64,000 nucleotides of DNA from CAWECB01 sp963807465 (GCA_963807465.1 CAWECB010000003.1:1-64000), one strand, 5' to 3'; counted from the stretch's first letter, positions 53,800 to 61,823 are shown. The notes: a model not told the origin generated them from the sequence alone. Made by a program: numbers and translations.

Positions 53800-53931
53800 T
53801 TGGGTTTTTCTCGTGGGCTATAACACAAAGCTCCCCACGAGCGATAGTCTTGCGACCATCCAATAACCTTTCGGCTAGTGACCCAACCACGAGTGCTCAA
53901 TGAGGAGCTTAATATCGTGGTTGGGAAATTT
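53800..53931 (-). promoter_or_regulatory. Highly structured leader of the restriction-modification gene
   Basis: Two strong inverted repeats: CCCAACCACGA/TCGTGGTTGGG (53889-53899 with 53920-53930) and CTCGTGGG/CCCACGAG further toward the gene. Between them a GTC/GAC hairpin is followed by CAATAACCTTTCGGCTAG, which resembles the core of RNA copies A and B in layout. It may be a diverged fourth family member or a leader that controls the enzyme. Confidence 0.4.
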
Positions 53932-54105
53932 TGTGCCATGCCCATAAAATTTATAGGTTTAGGCTCATTATTAAATTGTAAATACATAATAGCTTAAAAG
54001 CTAAAAATTGTGTAGTCTTTCAGTCTCCAGTTTGTCTCCATATAGGTCTGGACTTCCTTACGCTCTTGCGACATCTGTATAGGTAAGAGAATAAAAGAAC
54101 AAAAT

Positions 54106-55377
54106 ATGACAGATACAAAGTATTGCCTATACGCAAGGAAATCAACAGAATCAGACGAAACCCAAGCCCTTTCCATCGACTCTCAAATCAAAGAAATGCT
54201 GGATATGGCCAAAAGAGATAATCTTAATGTAATTGAGATAAAACAAGAAAAACACTCGGCTAAAGAAGTCGGACAAAGACCAATCTTCAATGAAATAATT
54301 AAAGAGATTAGAGAAGAAAAATTCAATGGAATACTAACATGGGCTCCAGATAGAATAGCAAGAAATGCTGGAGACTTAGGAACGGTCGTAGACATGATGG
54401 ATAATGGAAAACTGAAAGAGATAAGAACCTATGGACAGTCATTCGGTAATTCTCCTAATGATAAATTTCTACTCATGATCCTTGGATCTCAAGCTAAACT
54501 GGAAAATGACAATAAATCAGTAAACGTTAAAAGAGGCATGAAAGCCAAGTGTTCCATGGGTTGGCGTCCAGGAATGGCACCCCTAGGTTATTTAACGAAT
54601 AAAGAGGGCATTAAAGGCCAAAAAAAGATATTTGTAGATGAGGTTAGGGCTCCAATTATCAAGAAAATGTTTGAAAAAGTAGCTTATGAAAAACTCAGTG
54701 GTAGAAAACTATATAGTTGGCTCATATCAATTAATTTTACAACTAGAACTGGAAAAAGAGCGACTCTAAGTTCCCTATATACCCTCTTAAAAAATAGCTT
54801 CTATTATGGAAAGTTTGAATACCCTGTCGGAGGTGGATTATGGTATGACGGATTACACGAACCAATAATCAGCAAAGAATTATTTGATAAGGTCCAAGAA
54901 CAGATTACCAGCCAGAATATCAGATGCGAAGATAGAGAATTCGCCTTCACTAAATTAATTAAATGTGGGCTATGCGGATCAGGAATAACTGCCGAAGAAA
55001 AGCACAGAAAACTAAATAATGGAAATTACAATAAGCATGTTTATTACGGATGCACAAAATATAATGACCTCCATTGTAAATGCGGATATATAAAAGAAGG
55101 AGAATTAATAAAACAACTATCCGAACTAATAGACGAACTAATTATGGATGGATCGGAAATAAAGAAAAAAATAGAGATAGAGATAGAAAGATACAATAAA
55201 TTTAGATATGGCGTATTAGGACTAAAAGAATGTAATGAAAAAATAGAAGAAAAACTGGATTATAAAAAATATGCTAGATATATTTTGGCGCAAGGATCAA
55301 TCGATGAAAAAAGGGAACTATTATCCTGTCTCAAGGGAAAAATATTAATGTCGAACGGAAAAATACGGATAGCCTAA
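54106..55377 (+). CDS. Large serine recombinase (integrase)
   Basis: 423 residues. N-terminal resolvase domain: YARKSTESDETQALSIDSQ with nucleophile Ser at 13, and APDRIARNAGD. A recombinase domain (GYLTNKEGIKGQKKIFVDE..., LYTLLKNSFYYGKFEYPVGGG) and a zinc beta-ribbon with CGLCGSGITAEE and later Cys (CTKYNDLHCKCGY) follow, then a coiled-coil tail. It inserts and excises an element by attP/attB recombination. Convergent with the DGR reverse transcriptase. The likely integrase of the phage-like island. Confidence 0.93.
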   Translation: MTDTKYCLYARKSTESDETQALSIDSQIKEMLDMAKRDNLNVIEIKQEKHSAKEVGQRPIFNEIIKEIREEKFNGILTWAPDRIARNAGDLGTVVDMMDNGKLKEIRTYGQSFGNSPNDKFLLMILGSQAKLENDNKSVNVKRGMKAKCSMGWRPGMAPLGYLTNKEGIKGQKKIFVDEVRAPIIKKMFEKVAYEKLSGRKLYSWLISINFTTRTGKRATLSSLYTLLKNSFYYGKFEYPVGGGLWYDGLHEPIISKELFDKVQEQITSQNIRCEDREFAFTKLIKCGLCGSGITAEEKHRKLNNGNYNKHVYYGCTKYNDLHCKCGYIKEGELIKQLSELIDELIMDGSEIKKKIEIEIERYNKFRYGVLGLKECNEKIEEKLDYKKYARYILAQGSIDEKRELLSCLKGKILMSNGKIRIA

Positions 55378-55418
55378 ATTCAATTCGCCCTTTAGTTAAT
55401 CAGAAAAGACTATATTAT

Positions 55419-56630
55419 CTATTTCCTTTGACTAAGTATTTCCTTATTTCCACTATTTATTATTACCTTATTATACTCATCAGAAAAACAGACATAATTT
55501 AGAAAATTTAATGACAATTTTTGAGTCATTATCTTTTTACGAAGCCGATAAGTGCTATACCGCTTAATAATTCCTAAATATGAATTTTCGCTAGATAAAA
55601 ACATGTCTAAATCTTTCTTGCTCATATTATGATTTTCTATTAAAAATTCATTCCAATACTCTGTTTTCTTGCAAAAACTCTTCTTGGTTTGATTCCCGAT
55701 ATAAATACGATAAGGCTTAATAACCGCTCCCAAAAATCGTACCCCCTTGGAATAATGTTGAAGATATATCTTTTTAGGGTGAAGTTCTAAGGAAAGATTA
55801 TCTTTCAGATAATCACGCAAAAGAGGAATAATGGATTTAAGATATTCCTTATCTTGATGAACGATTACAATGTCGTCTACATAACGACCATAATAATTGC
55901 AATTAAGCTCATATTTCACAAAGTGATCAAAATCATTCAAGTAAACATTGCCAAATAATTGAGATGTAAGATTGCCGATAGGAAGTCCTTTGTCTTTTCC
56001 AGCGAAAAAAAGACTTTTCGTTTTGGGAAGACCTTGCCAATCCTCTTTCTTTCCCTTTAGTAAACAGTCTATAGTTGAATCATGAAATATGACCTGACGA
56101 ATAAGACGCAAAACTAAATCAGTATTGAAATCCTCTGTTTCTCGAAATCTATTTAGCGTTTTTTCAACTTTTCGATACAAAACATGATGATCGATTGCCA
56201 TAAAATATCCTTTAATATCTAGCTTAAGAATATAGCAATCTTTTTTGTAATTATTGGAACATGAACGGATAAAATGATTTAATCTTTTTATGCCATACGA
56301 TGTTCCCCTCCCAATCCGACAGCTGTAGTTATCGTTAATAAACAACCGCTCAAAAATAGGACTGATATAATTATATATAAAATGATGGACAATCCTGTCT
56401 CTAAAGTTAGCAGCAAAAATCTCTCTCTTTAATGGTTTGAATGAAATAAAACAAATACTTGGACTAATAATATATCTTTCATTAATAATTTCCTCATACA
56501 ATTCAAAAAGCCTTGTTTCATAATTTCTTTCAAAAGATAGAACACTAAAAGCAAGCCCTTTGTTTTTACGTGCATCATAATAAGCACGAAATAAGTCGCA
56601 CATTACTTTTTGATTGCCACTATTTTCCAT
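55419..56630 (-). CDS. DGR reverse transcriptase 1
   Basis: 403 residues. Reverse transcriptase motifs: KREIFAANFRDRIVHH (about 68-83), ILKLDIKGYFMAIDHH (about 134-149), GLPIGNLTSQLFGNVYL (about 215-231) and YGRYVDDIVIVH with the catalytic YVDD near 250. The SQ in the LPIGNLTSQ motif is the mark of diversity-generating retroelement enzymes, where group II introns have SP. It makes mutagenised cDNA from the template repeat RNA just upstream, with errors at adenines. TR, Avd-like gene and variable protein gene lie upstream in transcription order. Confidence 0.95.
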   Translation of the reverse strand: MENSGNQKVMCDLFRAYYDARKNKGLAFSVLSFERNYETRLFELYEEIINERYIISPSICFISFKPLKREIFAANFRDRIVHHFIYNYISPIFERLFINDNYSCRIGRGTSYGIKRLNHFIRSCSNNYKKDCYILKLDIKGYFMAIDHHVLYRKVEKTLNRFRETEDFNTDLVLRLIRQVIFHDSTIDCLLKGKKEDWQGLPKTKSLFFAGKDKGLPIGNLTSQLFGNVYLNDFDHFVKYELNCNYYGRYVDDIVIVHQDKEYLKSIIPLLRDYLKDNLSLELHPKKIYLQHYSKGVRFLGAVIKPYRIYIGNQTKKSFCKKTEYWNEFLIENHNMSKKDLDMFLSSENSYLGIIKRYSTYRLRKKIMTQKLSLNFLNYVCFSDEYNKVIINSGNKEILSQRK

Positions 56631-56690
56631 ATTTTAAAGTATAATTGTAATATAAATCTTCGGACAATAAATATTGCCCGAAGAATAAAC

Positions 56691-56868
56691 CAGTCCTTGA
56701 CGCAACGCACGGAAAACCCGTAAGCCTGAGAATTTGTGTTACGGTTGACTGTAGTGTTAGAATAATTCAAGTTCCGATTCCAAGCCGAGGTACCGCTAAC
56801 CGTCGAAGACCACAAGTTCGTGTTCACAGAACGATTATTGAAAGAACCGTCAGTGCCTCTGTAACCAG
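56691..56868 (-). repeat. DGR template repeat (TR)
   Basis: 178 bp aligned without gaps to the variable repeat at 57437-57614. I count 16 differences; 15 fall at minus-strand adenines of this copy and one is T to G. Asn codons (AAC/AAT) are concentrated at the variable sites, as expected of a template. There is no stop codon at its end, unlike the variable copy. It lies 60 bp before the reverse transcriptase start. Confidence 0.97.
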
Positions 56869-57028
56869 ACACGACTCCGTGGCCTAACTAGCGCAAGAAT
56901 AATCATTTAATTCTTCCTGCTTTCCTAGCGAAAAGCAAGAATTGTATACCTCGCTCAAAGCGAGAAGATTATTGGACTGATAAGGGCTCACTCGCCTTGC
57001 CATAAGCTAAGGAGACTCTGGCCCGTTA
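56869..57028 (-). other. Structured spacer upstream of the template repeat
   Basis: 160 bp without a gene. On the minus strand it holds a CTCGC-TTTGA-GCGAG hairpin, a TCTTGC/GCAGGA pair and a CACG-GAGT-CGTG hairpin next to the TR. In studied DGRs, RNA flanking the TR is needed for priming and cDNA synthesis, so this is probably the 5' part of the TR RNA. Confidence 0.5.
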
Positions 57029-57370
57029 TTACTTAGAAAACTTTTGCCAAGCAACAAGTTGTTTAGATATAATTTCAACCTTCTCATTAAGAAAAACAAA
57101 TCTCTTAAGATTTAATTGTTTAAGATCTTGAAGAATTCTTAAATCTAAACGAATCATTTCTATATTCTCTCTCGCTGCTTGGATTAATTGATGCTTATCG
57201 GAGCTACTGTTGGCACGATAAATATTTTTTATCATTTCCATAGCTTCTTTTTTTATACTCTCCCCGAGAGTAAATTTATATTCTCGATCAAAATTCTTTG
57301 TCAAAACTATCAGCCTTATCAAGAAATCATAACTCGCCTTGTACACTGACAAAGAACTATACGTACTCAT
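57029..57370 (-). CDS. avd: DGR accessory variability determinant (Avd-like four-helix protein)
   Basis: 113 residues predicted as a four-helix bundle: SVYKASYDFLIRLIVLTKNF, then YKFTLGESIKKEAMEMIKNIYRA, AARENIEMIRLDLRIL, and FLNEKVEIISKQLVAWQKF. It matches the four helix bundle/S23-like family that includes DGR Avd. Avd forms a basic barrel that binds the reverse transcriptase and TR RNA. Position between VR and TR is the classic order. Confidence 0.9.
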   Translation of the reverse strand: MSTYSSLSVYKASYDFLIRLIVLTKNFDREYKFTLGESIKKEAMEMIKNIYRANSSSDKHQLIQAARENIEMIRLDLRILQDLKQLNLKRFVFLNEKVEIISKQLVAWQKFSK

Positions 57371-57435
57371 ATCTCTATATTTTGCTTGTTAATAATATTT
57401 TGCGAAAAAATAGTCAAATAGTCTGGAAGAAAGTA

Positions 57436-58497
57436 TCAGTCCTTGACGCAACGCACGGAAAACCCGAAAGCCTGAGAATTCGTGGCCCGGTAGACTGTAG
57501 TGTTAGAATAAAACAAGAGCCGATGCCAAGCCGAGGTACCGCTAACCGTCGAAGACCACAAGTCCGTGTTCACAGAACGAAAATCGAAAGAACCGTCAGT
57601 GCCTCTGCAACCAGTACCCAATCCAGTAAAACCACTAGAGTTAGTTGCCCCGGTGTTGGGAGATGTCCAATGAGTAGTCCCGGATTCTTTAAGCCTACTT
57701 CCTCCATCTGTTCCCCTCCATCCAGTCGTACTGCAAGAAATAGAAGGATCAACAAATTGTTCTAATGTACAATATTCAGTATCAGTCGGAACGTGCCATC
57801 CAGCAGGACAAAGCTTGCCAGAGTTAGCTGCACTCCATTGGTAAACAAAACCAAGTTTATTGGATTGAATATTAGCTAAAGTTTCTTCAGCGGTATTGCC
57901 TACAGCAGGAGGATAGGCATAATAGCCATGATCAGTTCCATCCCAGCCTGTTCCAGTTGGTCCTCTGGCAATAGCAGTTCCGTCTTTGTATTTAGTAGTC
58001 ATTAAATTGGAAGTCATCCAAGTTTGAGTTCCGATAACAACAGATCCATAAGCATTGCCATCGACATCAACTGCCCCATCAGAATATCCTCCATTATTGC
58101 TATACGACATGGCTCCAGAAGAAAGATTGCCTGAAAGAGTAAACCTTGTTCCTGCCACATCAGAGATATATGTATAATAGCCAGAAACAGGATCAACAGG
58201 AAGATTAGGAACCATTTCTGAGAGAGCCGAAGCTAGGACTGTACAAGGAGTAGCTCCTCCGCCAATAGTACATAGGGTAGTTTGGATAGGATAAGTTCCC
58301 CCATTTAGAGTGCCATTATACATTAAGGCCTTCTTTAAAACATCTAAATTTGCTTTTCTTTTAGCATCATTAGCTGAATTAGTCGCTCCACTCATAGAGA
58401 CAACAATTAAGCCAGACAAAATACCAATGATAGCTATTACTACTAATAATTCAATTAAGGTAAAAGCACCTTTCTTTTTATTTAATTCTAGTTTCAT
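57436..58497 (-). CDS. DGR variable protein 1: prepilin-like N-terminus fused to a FISUMP/C-type-lectin-like domain
   Basis: 353 residues. Residues 1-35 carry a type IV prepilin signal: KKGAFTLIELLVVIAIIGIL, with Phe and Glu+5 as in class III signals. A pseudopilin helix and small globular part run to about 150. A FISUMP-type domain follows (VVIGTQTWMTSNLMTTKYKDG; LCPAGWHVPTD). The last 59 residues are the variable repeat, ending FSVRCVKD as in C-type-lectin-fold DGR targets. Assembly on a pilus would display the variable face outside the cell. A prepilin peptidase is not in the window. Confidence 0.93.
   Translation of the reverse strand: MKLELNKKKGAFTLIELLVVIAIIGILSGLIVVSMSGATNSANDAKRKANLDVLKKALMYNGTLNGGTYPIQTTLCTIGGGATPCTVLASALSEMVPNLPVDPVSGYYTYISDVAGTRFTLSGNLSSGAMSYSNNGGYSDGAVDVDGNAYGSVVIGTQTWMTSNLMTTKYKDGTAIARGPTGTGWDGTDHGYYAYPPAVGNTAEETLANIQSNKLGFVYQWSAANSGKLCPAGWHVPTDTEYCTLEQFVDPSISCSTTGWRGTDGGSRLKESGTTHWTSPNTGATNSSGFTGLGTGCRGTDGSFDFRSVNTDLWSSTVSGTSAWHRLLFYSNTTVYRATNSQAFGFSVRCVKD
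57437..57614 (-). repeat. DGR variable repeat (VR)
   Basis: Last 178 bp of the variable protein gene, pairing with the TR at 56691-56868. Changed codons include AAC to TAC, GCC, CTC and GAC, AAT to CAT and TTT, and TAC to TTC and TGC. The final 30 bp (encoding FSVRCVKD and the stop) are invariant and should contain the initiation-of-mutagenic-homing site. Confidence 0.97.
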
Positions 58498-58510
58498 ATA
58501 TTTTTTATAA

Positions 58511-58536
58511 CAAAAAAAGAAGTTCTAAACTTCTTT
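58511..58536 (-). terminator. Leader hairpin with U-run before variable protein 1
   Basis: Perfect 9-bp stem AAAGAAGTT / AACTTCTTT, 3-nt loop, then TTTTTTTG on the minus strand, ending about 14 bp before the start codon. It looks like an intrinsic terminator placed in the leader, so read-through may be controlled. The same design precedes variable protein 2. Confidence 0.65.
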
Positions 58537-58563
58537 GTTTGTAAACCAAAAACCAATAAAGAT

Positions 58564-58610
<47 letters not shown>

Positions 58611-58760
58611 TAATTTGGTATTTTTGTTCATTGATTATATTTTACTCCAATATATATTTATGTCAACAATTAACTTGGTACATCTCTCGGACAAAATTAA
58701 CCCATTTATATCTCCCATATCGTCCCCGTTCAAAGATTAAAAATATATTTTTCTAAGATG

Positions 58761-59321
58761 TTATTTCTTTTGAACCCTAGCCATTATGTCTTTTCTGCTT
58801 ACTAATCCAAAGCTAGTTGAATCTAGCGACCCATCTATTTTATCTCCTAAAAGCAAATATGTGTCGACTGGAATAATTGGATAATCTTTAACATATAATT
58901 CAAGCATTTTAATAGAGCTTTCGGAAATTAGATACAACTTCCCTTCTGAATTCAAAAGATTAACATCATTAACAACTATTTCATATCCACTATCTGTCTT
59001 ATTTAAATTCCATTTATCGCCTGGAATAGCTTTGATAAATTTAATCAATAAATTAGTATTTCCAGTATATTTATACAAAACCACATCATCTCTTGAAATA
59101 TCATTACAATCATAATAATTAAAAAGAGCTTGAACGTCTTCTTCTGGTTTTAAAAAGGGATACATAGAATATCCATTAATAGTAACTATTTTAGGATTAA
59201 TAACACATTCTACTTTATCATTCTTCGTTACGTTTTTGTCTACGCTTAAATTGTCTTTGTAAAGAAGATGAGAAAGAAGTAAAATTAATGGAATCAATAT
59301 TAAAACAATAATCTTTTTCAT
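58761..59321 (-). CDS. Signal peptidase I-like S26 protein
   Basis: 186 residues from MKKIIVLIL. Signal anchor at about 3-21; catalytic Ser in INGYSMYPFL (about 52-61); LIKFIKAIPGD with the general-base Lys; and the closing LLGDKIDGSLDSTSFGLVSRKDI (box E-like). It could cleave Sec signal peptides or a special set of exported proteins of this locus. Located between the two DGR units, divergent from the second reverse transcriptase gene (36 bp apart). Confidence 0.8.
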   Translation of the reverse strand: MKKIIVLILIPLILLLSHLLYKDNLSVDKNVTKNDKVECVINPKIVTINGYSMYPFLKPEEDVQALFNYYDCNDISRDDVVLYKYTGNTNLLIKFIKAIPGDKWNLNKTDSGYEIVVNDVNLLNSEGKLYLISESSIKMLELYVKDYPIIPVDTYLLLGDKIDGSLDSTSFGLVSRKDIMARVQKK

Positions 59322-59356
59322 TGATTGAATTCTAACAAAAATACCATTTTGAAGCA

Positions 59357-60625
59357 ATGCTGATTTATCTTTTGAAACAAAGACTATTAAAAGCTGTTAA
59401 GAATACTAAAAACGCCAAGCAAAAGAAGGCTTGTTTTTTAGAAATACCCGATATTGTAAATACAATCTCGGCAGCTCTTAAGAGCAACACATACACTCCT
59501 TCTGCTTTTTCCTGTTTTGCTGTAAAAGACCCGAAGATAAGGGAAATATTCGCTCCAAACTATAAAGATCGAATTATCCATCATTTAATAATAGATCGAA
59601 TTAATCCGTTTATTGATAAAAGATTCATTTTTGACTGCTTTTCCAATAGAAAAACTAAAGGAACGCATATGGCTGTTAAAAGATTGCAAAAATTCATGCA
59701 TAAAGAAAATCAATATTATTTAATGGCAGATATTAAAACATTCTTTCCCTCAATAGATAAAAATATTCTCTTCGATTTACTTTCAAAGCATGTTAAATCA
59801 ATAAAGGGAATCTGCCCAGAAGAAAAAGAATTCACATTAAACCTTTCGAGATTAATTATTTTCCAAGACCCTATTAATCCCCTTCCTAATTTTACTGGAA
59901 ATAAAAAGCTTCTTTCTTTGGTGCCAAAAGAAAAATCATTATTTTATATCCCTAAAAACAAGGGACTTCCCATAGGAAGCCTAACATCTCAATTCTTTGC
60001 AAATATATACCTAAGCGAACTAGACCAGTTTATAAAGCATAAATTAAAAATCAAATACTATATTCGCTATGTTGATGATTTTGTTATCTTTGGAAAAGAT
60101 ACAAAGACTTTAATAAACTACAAAAAGGAAATTGAAATATTCCTTGAGCAAAAACTTAAGCTCTCTCTCCATCCTAAAAAAACAATCATTCAACATAAGT
60201 CCAAAGGCATTAATTTTTTAGGATATATCGTTAAAGAAAAATATCTTTTAGTTAGAAAAAGAACTGTTAAATCATTTAAAAAAAGGCTCTACTTCTTTAA
60301 TCATTTAATCGACCCAAAAAGATTCCCTATCATTGATCCACCGACAAATCTTAAATTATCAAGACTGTATTTTAAAAAGGATCTGATTCCCCCCGTAATT
60401 CCAGACTTAGCTCTTTTGCAAAAAATGCTTTCCATTATCAATTCATATTATGGAATTTTTAATTTTGCTAATTCATATAATTTAAGAAAAAATATCTATG
60501 AAAAACGCTTCTTTAGTCTTAAAAAATACTTTATCTCTTCAGTAGATAAAAATTACAAAAAAAATTATAAGAAAATAAAAATAAACCCCGTCTTTTTAGA
60601 AGACGGGATTCCCAAAATACGATGA
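59357..60625 (+). CDS. DGR-type reverse transcriptase 2
   Basis: 422 residues. Motifs are KIREIFAPNYKDRIIHH (about 60-76), YLMADIKTFFPSIDKN (about 121-136), GLPIGSLTSQFFANIYL (about 203-219) and YYIRYVDDFVIFG with YVDD near 239. It shares the SQ mark with reverse transcriptase 1 but is clearly a different lineage. No template repeat was found near it. Convergent, 8 bp apart, with the candidate target gene, an uncommon DGR arrangement. It may be an orphan, may act on a distant template, or may have lost its TR. Confidence 0.85.
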   Translation: MLIYLLKQRLLKAVKNTKNAKQKKACFLEIPDIVNTISAALKSNTYTPSAFSCFAVKDPKIREIFAPNYKDRIIHHLIIDRINPFIDKRFIFDCFSNRKTKGTHMAVKRLQKFMHKENQYYLMADIKTFFPSIDKNILFDLLSKHVKSIKGICPEEKEFTLNLSRLIIFQDPINPLPNFTGNKKLLSLVPKEKSLFYIPKNKGLPIGSLTSQFFANIYLSELDQFIKHKLKIKYYIRYVDDFVIFGKDTKTLINYKKEIEIFLEQKLKLSLHPKKTIIQHKSKGINFLGYIVKEKYLLVRKRTVKSFKKRLYFFNHLIDPKRFPIIDPPTNLKLSRLYFKKDLIPPVIPDLALLQKMLSIINSYYGIFNFANSYNLRKNIYEKRFFSLKKYFISSVDKNYKKNYKKIKINPVFLEDGIPKIR

Positions 60626-60633
60626 TCGTGTCC

Positions 60634-61429
60634 CTAGCGGACGCAACGGAACCAGGCGGTGTAGCCGTAGCCGATGGAGTAGCCGTTGGCGTCGGTGTCT
60701 GCTACCGGCCACACCGTAGGCGCCGGTCCCAGAGCAAGTGCCACCGCCTGCCAAGACCGCATAGCTGTTGGTCGCAGACGAAGGCGTGGCAGTCCATTCC
60801 CATCTATCTGATTTGCCTCCTCCAAAAGTTGCTGTTCCATCTCCATTAGGACCAGATAAAGCGGTACAAGCAGCCTGCCACTCTTCCAAGGTTGGAAGTC
60901 TGGCACCTATCGCTCCACACATCTGCCAAGCTAATGCTTGTCCTGTTGGAGAACCAGATGTGTACCAAGCAGCAGCCCTAGGATAAGCATCAATATACAT
61001 CGTTTTACCACTATAAGTAAAGGCTAATCCTCCACCATTAGAACAAAGATTAGCATAATTAGTTGGACAAGCTGGACCACCAGAAGCAGCGTCGACATAT
61101 GCTTTTGTTGCAACATCGGACGAAGCAACTGGGGCAATAACGTTACTTACTGTATAGGAAGGAGATGCTCCAGAAAGTTTAATATTTCCATTAACTTCTA
61201 ATTTCTGACTCGGCGTATTTGTTCCTATTCCTAGCTTACCACCAATAGGATCAATGCATAAGGAATCTCCACTACATTCCATTGAAGACCAAGCATGTCC
61301 AGGATTAGGAATACCAACAGTAACCGCTGAAACATCTTCAGTTTTTAAAGCCTGAAAATATTGAGAAATTCCAAACACCAATCCAAGCAACATTACCCCA
61401 AAAACGATAAACAATTGTTGTTTTTTCAT
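60634..61429 (-). pseudogene. Candidate variable protein 2 (tail-fibre-like stem plus FGE/C-type-lectin-like domain), frameshifted
   Basis: N-terminal transmembrane helix (about 7-25), a phage-fibre-like unit KLGIGTNTPSQKLEVNGNIKLSG (about 64-86), then a lectin-fold domain: ARLPTLEEWQAAC, DRWEWTATPSSATNSYAVL. Just after GAYGV (near 60710) the open frame drifts into Arg/Leu-rich nonsense. The other frame continues WPVADTDANGYSIGYGYTAWFRCVR and stops at 60634, the typical ending of DGR targets. One indel therefore breaks the gene precisely in the presumed variable segment. It could be a sequencing error, an off state or decay. Confidence 0.8.
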
Positions 61430-61456
61430 ATTTTTATAATTTATTATTTTTATAAC

Positions 61457-61479
61457 AAAAAAGAAGCTCTAGCTTCTTT
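61457..61479 (-). terminator. Leader hairpin with U-run before variable protein 2
   Basis: Stem AAAGAAGC / GCTTCTTT with a 4-nt loop followed by TTTTTTG on the minus strand, about 28 bp before the start codon. Same position and nearly the same sequence as the hairpin at 58511-58536. Confidence 0.65.
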
Positions 61480-61506
61480 ATTTCCGAACTAAAAACTACT
61501 AAAGAT

Positions 61507-61541
<35 letters not shown>

Positions 61542-61620
61542 CGACCTTTGATTTATGTTTTTCATATTATTTACATAATATCAAAGAAAAGAAGAAGTTG
61601 TCAAATTTTATTATAGTACA

Positions 61621-61648
61621 AAAAACCGACTACCCTGACGGTAACCGG
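61621..61648 (-). terminator. tRNA-Asn terminator
   Basis: CCGGTTACC / GGGTAGTCGG stem (with G-U pairs) and TTTTT on the minus strand, 22 bp after the tRNA 3' end. Confidence 0.75.
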
Positions 61649-61670
61649 TCTCCTAGAACCCCTCACTACT

Positions 61671-61745
61671 TGGCTCCGGTGGTAGGATTCGAACCTACAA
61701 CCTAATGCTTAACAGGCATCCGCGCTACCATTGCGCCACACCGGA
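61671..61745 (-). tRNA. tRNA-Asn (GTT)
   Basis: 75 nt including an encoded CCA end. Acceptor TCCGGTG/CACCGGA, D arm GCGC-AATGGTA-GCGC, anticodon arm GATGC-CTGTTAA-GCATT with anticodon GTT, T arm GTAGG-TTCGAAT-CCTAC. All stems pair. It stands at the junction between the accessory island and core genes, a common integration site. Confidence 0.97.
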
Positions 61746-61823
61746 ATATATATGCAATATATCTCAAACTAAGGTTTTTTTCAACCCTCCATATTGGGTA
61801 AATATTAGACAAATAATAAACGA

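Larger units (their letters stand above)
36130..55377. mobile_element. Phage-like or satellite-like genomic island
   Basis: A run with two LexA-type repressors, terminase pair, ParB-methyltransferase, restriction enzyme, superinfection-immunity-like protein, nuclease and a serine integrase, all more A/T-rich than the flanks. Boundaries are approximate: the left edge is set by the small mobile-type genes, the right by the integrase. The exact attachment sites were not found. No structural virion genes are present. Confidence 0.5.

Noticed and set aside
53793..53987. Upstream extension of the restriction-modification protein by 65 codons
   Set aside because: The stretch is dominated by strong inverted repeats, gives an atypical peptide, and the ATG at 53792 begins a normal helix of the family.
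56603..56872. Open frame on the minus strand across the TR, reading like the end of the variable protein
   Set aside because: It is the template repeat running on without a stop; it has no proper N-terminus and matches the VR only because TR and VR are copies.
60596..60710. Arg/Leu-rich C-terminus of the second variable protein as a genuine tail
   Set aside because: Another frame over the same DNA encodes the family-typical AWFRCVR ending, so the tail is a frameshift product.
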